The position numbers were made by a program, and so were the translations under genes. A DNA stretch of 34,640 bases, taken from the NCBI GenBank assembly GCA_030652755.1, contig JAUSPV010000140.1:1-34640 (forward strand), in the 5' to 3' direction. This document shows, in pieces, positions 15,515 through 24,016 of the stretch. The stretch comes from Caulobacter sp. (GTDB lineage: Bacteria; Pseudomonadota; Alphaproteobacteria; Caulobacterales; Caulobacteraceae). Within the stretch, counting starts at the first letter, position 1; each line of letters opens with the position of its first letter. The notes beneath the pieces were generated by a model that saw only the letters and a list, made by a program, of their open reading frames with translations, did no database searches and was not told the DNA's origin.

Positions 15515-16590
15515 CCAGCCAGCGCCGTCGCCGACGGGAGCGGCGCGACATCAGCGTACTCGCAGCCGGCCAGCCGGTCAGCGTAGAGCGCGACATAGCG
15601 GCGGCCCATCGCCTGGGCGGAGAAACGCAGCTCGAAACAGGCGCGAATGGCGGCACGGTCGAGCGCCATGACCTCGCGCACGGCGGCAATGGCCTCATCC
15701 ATCGACTCGACGATCCGGCCGGTCTCGCCCGGCGCGACGATCTCGCTGGTCGAGCCGCACCGCCAGGCCACCACCGGCGTGCCGCAGGCCATCGCCTCGA
15801 TCATCACCAGACCAAACGGTTCGGGCCAGTCGATGGGGAACAGCAGCGCCGCGGCGCCGCCGAGGAAGTCGGACTTGGCGTCATCGCCGATTTCGCCGAC
15901 GAACTCGATCAGCGGATCGCCGAGCATCGGCTCGATGACCTCCCGGAAGTAGCGAGCGTCGGCGGCGTCGACCTTGGCGGCGATCTTCAGAGGCATGCCC
16001 AGCGCCTTCGCGATCTCGATGGCCCGATCCGGCCGCTTCTCGGGCGAGATGCGACCCAGAAAGGCCAGATAGCCGCGAGGTCGCGGCGAGAAGGCGTAGA
16101 GCCGGGTCGGCAGGCCGTGATGGACCGTGGCCGCCCAGTTGGCCAGCGGCAGGCCACGTCGCTGGTCGTCGGAGATGGAGACGAGCGGATAGTCGGTCCA
16201 GCGCTCGTACACCGGCGCCAGGTCCTTCAGGTCCAGCCGGCCGTGCAGGGTCGTGACCGTCCGCCCGGCGATATCCTCGAACATCGGGAAGTGGATCATG
16301 TCGGTGTGGAAGTGCAGCAGATCGAATTCGTGGGCGCGGCGGCGCACCTCCCACAGCATCGACAGATGGGCGGCGAGGTCGGACTTCAGCGGCGACGGGT
16401 CGAGCCGGATCGCCTGGTCCCGCACCGTGGCCAGCGTGGCCAGGGTCCTGGCTTCGGCGCTGGAGAACAGGGTGACGTCATGACCGAGCTCGACAAGGGC
16501 GTCGCAGAGGTGAGCGACGACGCGCTCGGTGCCGCCGTAGAGTTTGGGGGGAACGGCCTCGTAAAGCGGGGGAATCTGGGCGATGCGCAC
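15511..16590 (-). CDS. GT4-family glycosyltransferase
   Basis: A 359-residue GT-B fold protein beginning MRIAQIPPLYEAVPPKLYGGTERVV, with HTDMIHFPMF mid-protein, AFLGRISPEKRPDRAIEIA and the GT4 C-terminal motif PEPFGLVMIEAMACGTPVVA carrying the acidic EX7E pair that holds the nucleotide-sugar. The GTG start is supported by AGGAG six bases upstream. Its last bases overlap the debranching-type glucosidase gene, so the two are one operon, likely for making and trimming a glucan or glucosylated solute. Donor and acceptor are not identifiable. Confidence 0.88.
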   Translation of the reverse strand: MRIAQIPPLYEAVPPKLYGGTERVVAHLCDALVELGHDVTLFSSAEARTLATLATVRDQAIRLDPSPLKSDLAAHLSMLWEVRRRAHEFDLLHFHTDMIHFPMFEDIAGRTVTTLHGRLDLKDLAPVYERWTDYPLVSISDDQRRGLPLANWAATVHHGLPTRLYAFSPRPRGYLAFLGRISPEKRPDRAIEIAKALGMPLKIAAKVDAADARYFREVIEPMLGDPLIEFVGEIGDDAKSDFLGGAAALLFPIDWPEPFGLVMIEAMACGTPVVAWRCGSTSEIVAPGETGRIVESMDEAIAAVREVMALDRAAIRACFELRFSAQAMGRRYVALYADRLAGCEYADVAPLPSATALAG

Positions 16591-16670
16591 GGGGTACTCC
16601 TGGGCCCGACGAACGCCGTCGCCGGGCTCAGAAGAAAATCGTCCGCAACCCTTTGGTTCCCCTGGGGACC

Positions 16671-18158
16671 TTAGGCGGCCTTCGCGACCAGCGGCGCGGG
16701 GTTGGTGAACTTCATGACACCGTCCTCGACCCCGCCGTAGCGCAGCGCCATGATGTCGAGTGCATAGTTCTGGTGCTGCTTCCAGGGCTTCTTCGCGCCC
16801 TGTTTGGGGAACCGGTCGATGGCGCGCTGGACGTACCCCGAGGAGAAGTCCAGCCAGGGCTCTTCGCCCAGATCCGGATCGGTATTACGCGGCGTGCACT
16901 GCCGCATGCCGGTGCGGTCCATGTGGTTCAGCAGCCGGGTGACGTACTCGCAGGTCAGGTCGCACTTCAGCGTCCAGGACGCGTTGGTGTAGCCGAACGA
17001 CGAAGCCATGTTCGGCATGTCGCTGTACATCATGCCCTTGTAGCTGAGCGTCCTGGCCGGATCGATCTGCGCGCCGTCGACGGTGAAGGCGATGCCGTTG
17101 AACACCTGCAGGTTCAGGCCGGTGGCCGTGACGACAATGTCGGCGTCCAGCGTCGCGCCCGACTTCAGCTTCAGGCCCGTCGGGGTGAAGGTCTCGATCT
17201 GGTCGGTGACGACAGAGGCGCTTCCGGCCTTGATGGCGTCGAACAGGTCATTGTCCGGCACCAGGCACAGCCGCTGGTCCCAGGGATTGTAGCGCGGGGT
17301 GAAGTGGGTCGCGACGTCGTAGTCGGGGCCCAGGTTCTCGCGGACCATGCCGATGATCCGCTGCTTGGTCTTCTCCGGGTTCTTGCGGGCCATGTTGTAG
17401 AACAGCATGCCAAGCAGGACATTCTTCCAGCGAGTGATCCGGTAGGCCGTCATCGGCTTGAACTTCGTGCGCAGCCAGTTGGCGGCGGCGTCCTCGGCCG
17501 GGCGGGAGACGACATAGGTCGGCGAGCGCTGCAGCATCGTGACGTGCGCGGCGTCCCTCGCCATTTCCGGCACCAGGGTCACGGCCGTCGCGCCGCTGCC
17601 GATGACGACGACCTTCTTGCCGCTGTAGTCGAGGTCTTCGGGCCAGTGCTGCGGGTGGACGATGCGGCCCTTGAAGGACTCCGTGCCCTCCCACTGCGGC
17701 GTGTAGCCGGCGTCGTAGTTGTAGTAGCCGCCGCACAGGAACAGGAAGTTGCAGGTGAAGCGGACGGTCTGCCCGTCGCGCACCGCCTCGACGGTCCAGG
17801 CCGCGTCGTCGGTCGACCAGGACGCCGCCTTGACCCAGTGGCCGTAGCGGATGTGTCGGTCGATGCCGTGGTCGGCCGCGGTTTCCTTGACGTAGTTGAG
17901 GATCGACGGCCCGTCGGCGATGGCCTTGGCCTCCTTCCAGGGACGGAAGACATAGCCGAGCGTGTACATGTCGGAGTCGGAGCGGATGCCCGGGTAGCGG
18001 AACAGGTCCCAGGTGCCGCCCATGGCGGCGCGGCCTTCGAGGATCACGTAGGACTTGCCGGGGCTCTTGTCCTGCAGGTGATAGCCGGCGCCGACGCCGG
18101 AGAGGCCTGCGCCCACGATCACCACGTCGAAATGCTCTGTCGGCAGCGCCTTGCCCAT
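16671..18158 (-). CDS. Flavin-containing Baeyer-Villiger monooxygenase, EthA-like
   Basis: A 495-residue protein starting MGKALPTEHFDVVIVGAGLSG, with an FAD site (GAGLSGVG), GGTWDLFRYPGIRSDSDMYT (the flavin-monooxygenase pattern), the FMO/BVMO fingerprint in FKGRIVHPQHWPEDLDY, and a second NADPH-binding GSGATAVTLVPEM. The overall wording is very close to mycobacterial EthA, including YNPWDQRLCLVP and ATGLNLQ. It inserts oxygen next to ketones to form esters; the natural substrate is unknown. ATG 18158 has GAGGGACGGGGA upstream. No TetR gene (like EthR) is adjacent, but the upstream gap carries an AT-rich dyad. Confidence 0.92.
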   Translation of the reverse strand: MGKALPTEHFDVVIVGAGLSGVGAGYHLQDKSPGKSYVILEGRAAMGGTWDLFRYPGIRSDSDMYTLGYVFRPWKEAKAIADGPSILNYVKETAADHGIDRHIRYGHWVKAASWSTDDAAWTVEAVRDGQTVRFTCNFLFLCGGYYNYDAGYTPQWEGTESFKGRIVHPQHWPEDLDYSGKKVVVIGSGATAVTLVPEMARDAAHVTMLQRSPTYVVSRPAEDAAANWLRTKFKPMTAYRITRWKNVLLGMLFYNMARKNPEKTKQRIIGMVRENLGPDYDVATHFTPRYNPWDQRLCLVPDNDLFDAIKAGSASVVTDQIETFTPTGLKLKSGATLDADIVVTATGLNLQVFNGIAFTVDGAQIDPARTLSYKGMMYSDMPNMASSFGYTNASWTLKCDLTCEYVTRLLNHMDRTGMRQCTPRNTDPDLGEEPWLDFSSGYVQRAIDRFPKQGAKKPWKQHQNYALDIMALRYGGVEDGVMKFTNPAPLVAKAA

Positions 18159-18189
18159 GGTCCCCGTCCCTCGCCTTCTTGTAACTTTA

Positions 18190-18208
18190 CGCCGTTAATA
18201 TATCGGCG
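18190..18208. promoter_or_regulatory. AT-centred inverted repeat upstream of the monooxygenase gene
   Basis: CGCCG-TTAATATAT-CGGCG is a perfect 5-base inverted repeat around a nine-base AT stretch, 32 bases before the monooxygenase start. It stands out in this GC-rich region and follows GTAACTTTAC, itself a short dyad. It could be a promoter element with a repressor site for the monooxygenase gene or the divergent DUF695 gene. No regulator gene is adjacent. Confidence 0.4.
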
Positions 18209-18317
18209 CGCGGCAATTGAACAGTCGTTTGGACCCTACGTCACCCGGTTGCCCAGGAGGCGGCCGCCCTCTAACGAAACAGGATCGGATATCCCCCGGA
18301 AGACGGAGACGACTGCC

Positions 18318-18749
18318 ATGGCCGGCCCCTACGCCGACGACGACTGGATCGTCGGCCAGACGGACGATGAAGACGAGGGCGGCCTGATCGTCCGCTGCCG
18401 GGCGCGGCTGCCGGCGCCGGAGTCGCGCAAGGCCTGGCAGCATCTGGTCCTGATCGGCTGGACCTACGAGGACGCCGACGAGACCGGCCTGCCCCCCAAG
18501 GCCGTTGAACGCCAGATGGACGCCTTCGAGGAAGCGGTCACGACCGCGGTGCAGGATTCGGGCGCCGGCGTGCTGGTCGCCTCGCTGACCGGCGCCGGCG
18601 TTCGCGAATGGCGCTTCTACACCCTCGGTCCAGATGCCTTCATGGATGCCCTCAACGCCGGCCTTGACGGCCACCCTGACTATCCGCTGGAGTTCGACGC
18701 CTTCGAGGACCCGGACTGGAACGCGTTGGACGAGCTTCTGCCGGAGTAG
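18318..18749 (+). CDS. DUF695-type protein
   Basis: A 143-residue acidic cytosolic protein (MAGPYADDDWIVGQTDDEDEGG...), with a central LVLIGWTYEDADETGLPP stretch and a C-terminal EWRFYTL followed by DYPLEFDAFEDPDWNA. The layout matches the DUF695 family, whose function is unknown. ATG 18318 is preceded by GGAGA. It is divergent from the monooxygenase and converges on the DUF1206 gene three bases later, so it is a single-gene unit. Confidence 0.8.
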   Translation: MAGPYADDDWIVGQTDDEDEGGLIVRCRARLPAPESRKAWQHLVLIGWTYEDADETGLPPKAVERQMDAFEEAVTTAVQDSGAGVLVASLTGAGVREWRFYTLGPDAFMDALNAGLDGHPDYPLEFDAFEDPDWNALDELLPE

Positions 18750-18752
18750 CGG

Positions 18753-19586
18753 TCAGGTCGGCGTGAGGTCGCGCGGCGCGTCGATACGCCGGAAGACGGC
18801 CTCGACGACACCGAACAGTCCGAACGCGATGAGGCCCAGCGCCAGCGCCGCCAGGAGGGCTGAACCGAACGGTTGGGCCTCCACCGTCTGCAGCGCGTCG
18901 GCCCAGGTGCGCACCTCGGACGCACGCACCTCCCAGCCCGCGTGCAGCAGAAAGATTCCCAATGGAAGCGTCGCCAGCCCGCGTCCGATGTAGCCCGCCC
19001 GTCCGAGCGGTACGACCCAGCGGCAGACATCCGGGCCGCATTGAAGACGCTTGCCGAAATCCTGCAGCGCGCCCTGGGCCAGATTGCCGATGCCGACGGC
19101 CAGCAGGACCAGCCCGCCCACGATGACAAGCCAGTCGCCATGGGGCCAGGCGAGGATCTCCGCCGCCGCAGTTTGGGCGGAGTCGGTCTCGTCCGCCTCT
19201 CCGATGTCCTCCAGGCCGTCAAGCAACTCCAACGCCGACAGGGCGAGGGCGCCATAGACCAGTCCGCTGACCGCCTGGCCGGCGCGGATCGCCCAGGCCT
19301 TTGGCGTTGTCCCGTGATTGTCGGCGTCAAATACCGCCTGCAGCACACGCCAGCCAGAGAAGGCGATGAGGCAGGCGGCCAGCGCCGAGATCAGGAACAA
19401 CCCGAACGGCCATTTGGCCCACACCTCGAAGACGTCGCCGGTTCCGGCCGGTCGCGGCGTCTTGTCCGCCGCCGCGAGGACCGCGATGACGCCGATCGTC
19501 AGGTAGACGACGCCCCGCGCGGCGTAGCCCAGGCGTGATGTCAGTTCCAGGCCGTCACGCCAGCGTCTCGGCAGCCGGAGCCGCAA
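18753..19586 (-). CDS. DUF1206 six-helix membrane protein
   Basis: A 277-residue protein with three tandem repeats of two membrane helices each (for example YAARGVVYLTIGVIAVLAA; LVYGALALSALELL; LATLPLGIFLLHAG paired with ALLAALALGLIAFGLFGV). This arrangement and the GYAARGVVYL-like opening are the mark of the DUF1206 family, of unknown function. The start appears to be TTG 19586, three bases after the stop of the upstream small gene; no in-frame ATG precedes the first helix. It forms an operon with that gene. Confidence 0.85.
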   Translation of the reverse strand: MRLRLPRRWRDGLELTSRLGYAARGVVYLTIGVIAVLAAADKTPRPAGTGDVFEVWAKWPFGLFLISALAACLIAFSGWRVLQAVFDADNHGTTPKAWAIRAGQAVSGLVYGALALSALELLDGLEDIGEADETDSAQTAAAEILAWPHGDWLVIVGGLVLLAVGIGNLAQGALQDFGKRLQCGPDVCRWVVPLGRAGYIGRGLATLPLGIFLLHAGWEVRASEVRTWADALQTVEAQPFGSALLAALALGLIAFGLFGVVEAVFRRIDAPRDLTPT

Positions 19587-19589
19587 GGT

Positions 19590-19907
19590 CTAGCGCTTGC
19601 GGTACTGGTCGAGCGCGAAGGTCCCGGCGGTCATCGCCGCGGCCCGGGCCCGCTTGTTGAACAGGAAGACGAGACCAAGACCGATGCCGGCCACGATCAG
19701 GGCCGGCGGGACCGGCCTGGCCTTCACCTGGCTGGCGACATTGCCGGCCAGCGCCTTGGCGTTGGCGGCCAGTTCCTGTTGGTGGTGCTGACGCGCGGCG
19801 GGCGGTTCCTGCCTCGAGCCGAGTAGCGCCCGGGCGGCGTCGAAGACGCCGGCGACGGTGCCGCGGCGGTTGTCGGGGAAGGTGTAGGGCGTGGTGTCGT
19901 TGGTCAT
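19590..19907 (-). CDS. Small hypothetical protein with one membrane helix
   Basis: A 105-residue protein with a charged, Gln/His-rich N-terminal half and one membrane helix (PPALIVAGIGLGLVFLFNK, about residues 67-86) followed by a basic tail. The ATG at 19907 has GAGGAG seven bases upstream, a strong site. The DUF1206 gene follows directly. It resembles short alphaproteobacterial one-helix envelope proteins, but I cannot name a family. Confidence 0.8.
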   Translation of the reverse strand: MTNDTTPYTFPDNRRGTVAGVFDAARALLGSRQEPPAARQHHQQELAANAKALAGNVASQVKARPVPPALIVAGIGLGLVFLFNKRARAAAMTAGTFALDQYRKR

Positions 19908-19957
19908 CGAAAACTCCTCTTCGGCCGACTAACGCCGTCGACCACGGGTTCGATCCG

Positions 19958-21976
19958 TCACCGCGCCGTCTTCACAGGGGCGCCCTTGCGCTTTCCCTCG
20001 GCGATGAGCGCGGCGCAGTTGGCGTCCTTGGCGAGCCCCGGCTCCACAAAGGGCAGGATGGCGACGAGCGGGTTGACCAGCGCGGCGAGCGCGACGCCGA
20101 TCCCGCCCTGCGCCAAGGCGTTGCCGGTCTCCAGATCGACGCCGGGCCGGGTGAAGGGGCCGTTGACGGTGATGGGTACGAAGAGGCGCAGCAGCCGCGG
20201 CTTCTTCGACTCGCCCTCGAACCTGAGGTCCAGCCGTTCGGTGCGGAGATTGACCGTCCCCTCCCCCTTCACCAGCACCACGTCGGTGTCCACGACGATG
20301 CGGTTCGCGCGGGCCACCCCGTCCTTCACGCGGAAGTCCGCCACCGCGCAGCGGACCTTGCTCCGCTTGGGGCTCTCCGAGAGCAGCAGGATCAGGCCCT
20401 TGGAAATGTTCACCCCCAGCAGTTCGGCGAACGCCTGCCGCAGCTCGCCCGAGGGCGCGACCACGGTCAGTGATCCGGTGGCGCTGCCCGCGGCCGCCCG
20501 GACCGAGTTCCCGTAGCCGGTCAGTTTGGCCCGGGCCGCCATCTGCCCCTCGATCACGGGCTCGCCCGCGAAGCGCGTGGTGATCCAGTCCTCCAGGCGC
20601 GCGCCGGTCAGCCGCAGGTCGACATCGGTGCGCGGCCTGGCGCCGCTGGCGTCCAGGCGCGCCGTTCCGGCCAGGGTCCCACGCGAGAAGGAGACCGAGA
20701 CCGGGTCGCCCGTCAGCACGCCGTCCTTCAACGCAAGGTCCAGCGCGACCCTGCGGAGCGGCAGGCGCGGCGCGTTGACCGCCTCGGCGCGATACTTGAC
20801 CTTCGCGTCCATCGCCCGGATGCGGTCGACCTGGAGCGTGGCGTCGGGAAAGATCCGACGCTCGGCGGCCAGCCTGGCGCCCACAGCCTGCTGATCGGCG
20901 GACGCGGCCTCGCCCCGCGCCCGGGACGGGGCGCCGCCGAAGATCGAGGCGAGGTCGTCGAAGTCCAGCCGCCGCGACCGCAGGTCGGCTTCGAGATAGG
21001 GCCTCTCCCCGCGCGTCTCGACGCTCAGGTCGCCGGCGATGTCGCTGTCGCCGATACGGCCGTTGGCCTTGCCGAAGATCCACCGGGTTCTTTCGCGGCG
21101 CAGCTGCCCAGACACCCTGTAGGGGGGCGTGTTGGGCAGGGCCAGGCCGGTCAGGCCGTAGAGGTCGTTGAGATCGGCGCCGGTGATCGTCAGGCTGGTG
21201 TCGAAGCGGCCGAGGTCGAACGGCCGGGTTATGCTGCCCTTGGCCAGGATCCGGGTGGCGCCGGCGCGGACATCGGCGTCGAAGGGATAGGGCCGCGAGG
21301 GCGAAACGTTCAGCAGCGGCGCGCCGGTGACTTCCGCTCGGAAGACCTCGCCGTTCAGCCGGCCTTCGCCGCGCAGCGCGAACACCCCACGGCGCGGACC
21401 GACGGTGCGCTCGTCGGTGTAGACCGTGCCCTCGAAGGTGGATTTGCGCCGCCGGTCGTCCAGCTTCAGCCGACCCTCGTCGATGATGAACCGACGAATG
21501 GCGGGAAGTTTCGCGCCGCCTTTGCCGCTTCCGAACGACCAGTTGGCGCGACCGTCCGCGAGCCTGAGCAGAGACACGTCCGGCCGCCGGATCTCGACAT
21601 AGGGCATGACGACGCGACCAAGCAGCAGCGGCGGCAGTTCGACCTGGACGGCCAGCCGCTCGACGCGGGCCATGTCGCCCTCGGCCCAGGAAGGCTGACC
21701 GATGCGCAGGCCATGAATCTCGGCGCGGGGGCGGAGCGACCAGGGGTGGACGTTCAGGTTTCCCTCGATGGCGACCGGCCGCCCGAGCCGGGCCGAGGCC
21801 GCGCCCGCGAGCGGGCCGCGCAGCCAGTTCCAGTCGAAAACGAGCAGGAGGATGATGGTCGCCAGGACGAGCGTCGAAAGCGCGGCCAGCCCCACCCTGG
21901 CGCGCGGCGGGATGGCGTCTCGGGCGGCCGCACCGCGCCGCAGCAACTCGGGCAGATCAGGCAGGCGTACAGGCAA
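19958..21976 (-). CDS. AsmA-family envelope protein
   Basis: A 672-residue protein with one N-terminal membrane helix (VGLAALSTLVLATIILLLVF) followed by a long periplasmic region. The beginning of that region (LAGAASARLGRPVAIEGNLNVHPWSLRPRAEIHGLRIG) is the classic AsmA opening. The C-terminal half holds the AsmA_2-like segment (DLRLTGARLEDWI ... RTERLDLRFEGESKKPRLLRLFVPI). AsmA-like proteins form bridge-type beta structures thought to move phospholipids between membranes. The TTG start is supported by GGAGG nine bases upstream. A small one-helix ORF and a lipoprotein gene lie behind it on the same strand. Confidence 0.9.
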   Translation of the reverse strand: MPVRLPDLPELLRRGAAARDAIPPRARVGLAALSTLVLATIILLLVFDWNWLRGPLAGAASARLGRPVAIEGNLNVHPWSLRPRAEIHGLRIGQPSWAEGDMARVERLAVQVELPPLLLGRVVMPYVEIRRPDVSLLRLADGRANWSFGSGKGGAKLPAIRRFIIDEGRLKLDDRRRKSTFEGTVYTDERTVGPRRGVFALRGEGRLNGEVFRAEVTGAPLLNVSPSRPYPFDADVRAGATRILAKGSITRPFDLGRFDTSLTITGADLNDLYGLTGLALPNTPPYRVSGQLRRERTRWIFGKANGRIGDSDIAGDLSVETRGERPYLEADLRSRRLDFDDLASIFGGAPSRARGEAASADQQAVGARLAAERRIFPDATLQVDRIRAMDAKVKYRAEAVNAPRLPLRRVALDLALKDGVLTGDPVSVSFSRGTLAGTARLDASGARPRTDVDLRLTGARLEDWITTRFAGEPVIEGQMAARAKLTGYGNSVRAAAGSATGSLTVVAPSGELRQAFAELLGVNISKGLILLLSESPKRSKVRCAVADFRVKDGVARANRIVVDTDVVLVKGEGTVNLRTERLDLRFEGESKKPRLLRLFVPITVNGPFTRPGVDLETGNALAQGGIGVALAALVNPLVAILPFVEPGLAKDANCAALIAEGKRKGAPVKTAR

Positions 21977-22048
21977 GCTGGGAAACCTCCGACCCTACCC
22001 CCGCAGGATCAAGCGCCGGCGGCGGAGTCTGGTTCCCGGGCGGGGCGG

Positions 22049-22153
22049 CTAGTAGGCCACCTTCAGGGCGGCCAGACAGGCGGCGGCTGTCACGAACGCG
22101 ATGATGGCGAGGACTTCGTAACGCTTAAAAAGCGGGCCGTTTGGCGAACGCAT
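22049..22153 (-). CDS. 34-residue single-helix membrane protein
   Basis: A short ORF not listed by standard length cut-offs. It reads MRSPNGPLFKRYEVLAIIAF and continues to end in KVAY: a basic N terminus and one hydrophobic helix of about 20 residues, the usual form of a small inner-membrane protein. GGGAGAAGG lies four to six bases before the ATG, a good ribosome binding site, and no other gene explains this stretch. It sits 72 bases upstream of the AsmA start on the same strand. Function unknown; expression is inferred. Confidence 0.6.
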   Translation of the reverse strand: MRSPNGPLFKRYEVLAIIAFVTAAACLAALKVAY

Positions 22154-22242
22154 GGCCTTCTCCCTTGTGCCGTTTCGGTTCAGTGGGAAGAAGGGTTGGC
22201 AAGGCGCGCGCCAGCACCGGCGTGGCGAACGCCGGGCTAGTA

Positions 22243-22863
22243 CTAGTACTCGACCTTGCCCGGCCAGGTCAGGGCGCCGTCGCGTGTGATGCCGGCCAGC
22301 TGGCCGCTCGGGCCGTGCGGGCGATGGAGCGGAGCGCCAACGGTGGCCGGCGGCGGTCCATAGCGGCTTTCGCGTCCCGAACCGCCCGAGGCGTAGCCGC
22401 CGCCGGACGCGCCATAGGCATAGCCGCTGCTCGATCCGGAGGCATAGGCTCCGCCGCGCGAGCCCCAGCGCTCCTCGGATTCGCTGTAGCGGTATCCGGT
22501 GCTGGACGTGCTGGTCTCGGTCACCGACACCGACGATCCGGCGTAGCGGCCGCTGTAGGCGCCGCCCCTCGGACCTTCAGAGACGTAGCCACCGCTGGCG
22601 ACCCGCCGGCCGCCCTTGATCACGCGGGGGCGGTCGGAGACGCGGTGAACGCGCGGGCGAGCGGGTTTGGCCCCGGGCTTCGCCGCAGGCTCGGCCGCCT
22701 CGACGGCCGCCATGCACCTGGCGCGGCAGACGGCGGCCTTGTCGGGCTCCGGGGTGGCGGCGGAGACAGGGGCCTTGTCCGCGACGGCGGACGGCTTGCC
22801 CTGCGGCGTGCAGGCCATCACGAGGGTCGCCACGAACAGCGACAAGGGCAGGCGGATCAGCAT
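22243..22863 (-). CDS. Low-complexity Gly/Ser/Tyr-rich lipoprotein (hypothetical)
   Basis: A 206-residue protein with a lipoprotein signal peptide (MLIRLPLSLFVATLVMAC, lipidated Cys18). An Ala/Pro-rich linker with two more Cys (CRARC) follows, then a region of Gly-, Ser-, Tyr- and Arg-rich repeats such as RGGAYSGRY and SSSGYAYGASGGGYASG. I prefer ATG 22863, with GAGG seven bases upstream, to an in-frame start at 22929, because it places the signal peptide at the N terminus. Low-complexity envelope proteins of this kind are common in Caulobacterales. No function is evident. The stop overlaps a CTAGTACTAGTACT direct repeat. Confidence 0.72.
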   Translation of the reverse strand: MLIRLPLSLFVATLVMACTPQGKPSAVADKAPVSAATPEPDKAAVCRARCMAAVEAAEPAAKPGAKPARPRVHRVSDRPRVIKGGRRVASGGYVSEGPRGGAYSGRYAGSSVSVTETSTSSTGYRYSESEERWGSRGGAYASGSSSGYAYGASGGGYASGGSGRESRYGPPPATVGAPLHRPHGPSGQLAGITRDGALTWPGKVEY

Positions 22864-22925
22864 GGAAGCCTCGAGGGACGCCGGTTGAGTCCCGACGATA
22901 CCGCCTGCCGGCGCCGCCCTTCGGC

Positions 22926-23291
22926 TCATTCACCCCGGGCGGGAGACTTAACCATGAGCCGTTCCCCAACCAGGCGCACAAGGCCAAGGCCCAGGGCGAT
23001 GCCGACACCGTTGGCCAGCGCGTCCAGCACATCGCCCTGCCGCCCCCACCTCATCGCCGCCTGGGCGATCTCCAGCCCGACGCCGAGCGCGAACAGGCCG
23101 CCCGTCAGCCGCCAGGACCCGGCCCGGAACGCACAGGCTCCCAGCAGCGTCAGGCCGAAGTAGGCGCCGGCATGTTGCAGCTTGTCCCACATGTTCACGC
23201 CGGGAAGGGCGGTGGTCGGCGTCACCGAAAGCCAGACGATGATCGCGCAGGCGGCGAGGAAGACGGCGATGCGGATTGGACGCGGGATCAT
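22926..23291 (-). CDS. VanZ-like membrane protein
   Basis: A 121-residue membrane protein with helices at about residues 8-24 and three further along, with the VanZ-family features WDKLQHAGAYFGLTLLG and LGVGLEIAQAAMRWGRQGDVLDALANGVG. Members are of unclear function; the founding protein affects teicoplanin resistance in enterococci, a role not to be assumed here. ATG 23291 is used; an in-frame GTG at 23315 would add eight residues, and neither has a clear ribosome binding site. The C terminus lies 62 bases before the lipoprotein start on the same strand. Confidence 0.8.
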   Translation of the reverse strand: MIPRPIRIAVFLAACAIIVWLSVTPTTALPGVNMWDKLQHAGAYFGLTLLGACAFRAGSWRLTGGLFALGVGLEIAQAAMRWGRQGDVLDALANGVGIALGLGLVRLVGERLMVKSPARGE

Positions 23292-23359
23292 GCGGTGACG
23301 GGTTGCACCACCCACCTGCGCTGTCTAGCGTCCGCGCCGAAAAACACGGGGAGCGATCA

Positions 23360-24004
23360 GTGGCGGTAGCGGCGGTAATCTGGGACTTCGGCGGGGTGAT
23401 TACCTCCTCGCCCTTCGAGGCGTTCAACCGCTACGAGGCCGAGATCGGCCTGCCGCGCGACTTCATCCGCGGGATCAACGCCACCAACCCACACGACAAC
23501 GCCTGGGCGCTGTTCGAGCGCAACGAGATCGACGCCGCGACCTTCGACGTGAAGTTCCTGGAGGAGGCGACGGCGCTGGGTCATGCGGTGCGCGGCGCCG
23601 ACATCCTGCCGCGCCTGTCGGGCGACGTGCGGCCCCGGATGGTGGCGGCGCTCGAGCAGTGCAAACAGCACTTCAAGGTCGGCTGCATCACCAACAACGT
23701 CCAGACCGGCCACGGCGCCGGCATGGCCGGAACCAGCGACAAGGCCAGGCAGGTGGCGGAGGTCATGGCGCTGTTCGACGCGGTGATCGAAAGCTCGAAG
23801 GCCGGCGTCCGCAAACCCGACCCGCGCATCTACCAGATGATGTGCGAGCTGCTGTCGGTCGATCCGGCCGACTGCGTCTACCTCGACGACCTGGGTATCA
23901 ACTGCAAGCCGGCCGCGATGCTGGGCATGCGGGCCATCAAGGTCGGCGGCGTCGACCAGGCCCTGGCCGAGCTGTCGGCCGCGACCGACCTGATCTTCGA
24001 ATAG
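23360..24004 (+). CDS. HAD-superfamily (IA) hydrolase
   Basis: A 214-residue HAD hydrolase. Motif I is VIWDFGGV with nucleophile Asp9 and Gly in place of the second Asp. Motif II is CITNN, Lys in GVRKPDPRIYQ is motif III and LDDLGINCKPAAMLGM is motif IV. The last two resemble the N-terminal phosphatase-like domain of soluble epoxide hydrolase and ACAD10 proteins. The start is GTG 23360 with GGGGAG six bases upstream; longer readings begin in another gene's promoter. It runs 12 bases ahead of an SDR gene, so the two form an operon, perhaps in the breakdown of an alcohol or acyl compound. Confidence 0.88.
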   Translation: MAVAAVIWDFGGVITSSPFEAFNRYEAEIGLPRDFIRGINATNPHDNAWALFERNEIDAATFDVKFLEEATALGHAVRGADILPRLSGDVRPRMVAALEQCKQHFKVGCITNNVQTGHGAGMAGTSDKARQVAEVMALFDAVIESSKAGVRKPDPRIYQMMCELLSVDPADCVYLDDLGINCKPAAMLGMRAIKVGGVDQALAELSAATDLIFE

Positions 24005-24016
24005 GGAGAAACGCGC

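Noticed and set aside
16653-18317. Long plus-strand reading frame leading into the DUF695 gene
   Set aside because: The part before 18318 is the reverse of the monooxygenase gene; only the last 143 residues are real.
22239-22254. CTAGTACTAGTACT as a mobile-element scar or target repeat
   Set aside because: Only a short tandem repeat at the end of the lipoprotein gene, with no transposase or inverted ends nearby.
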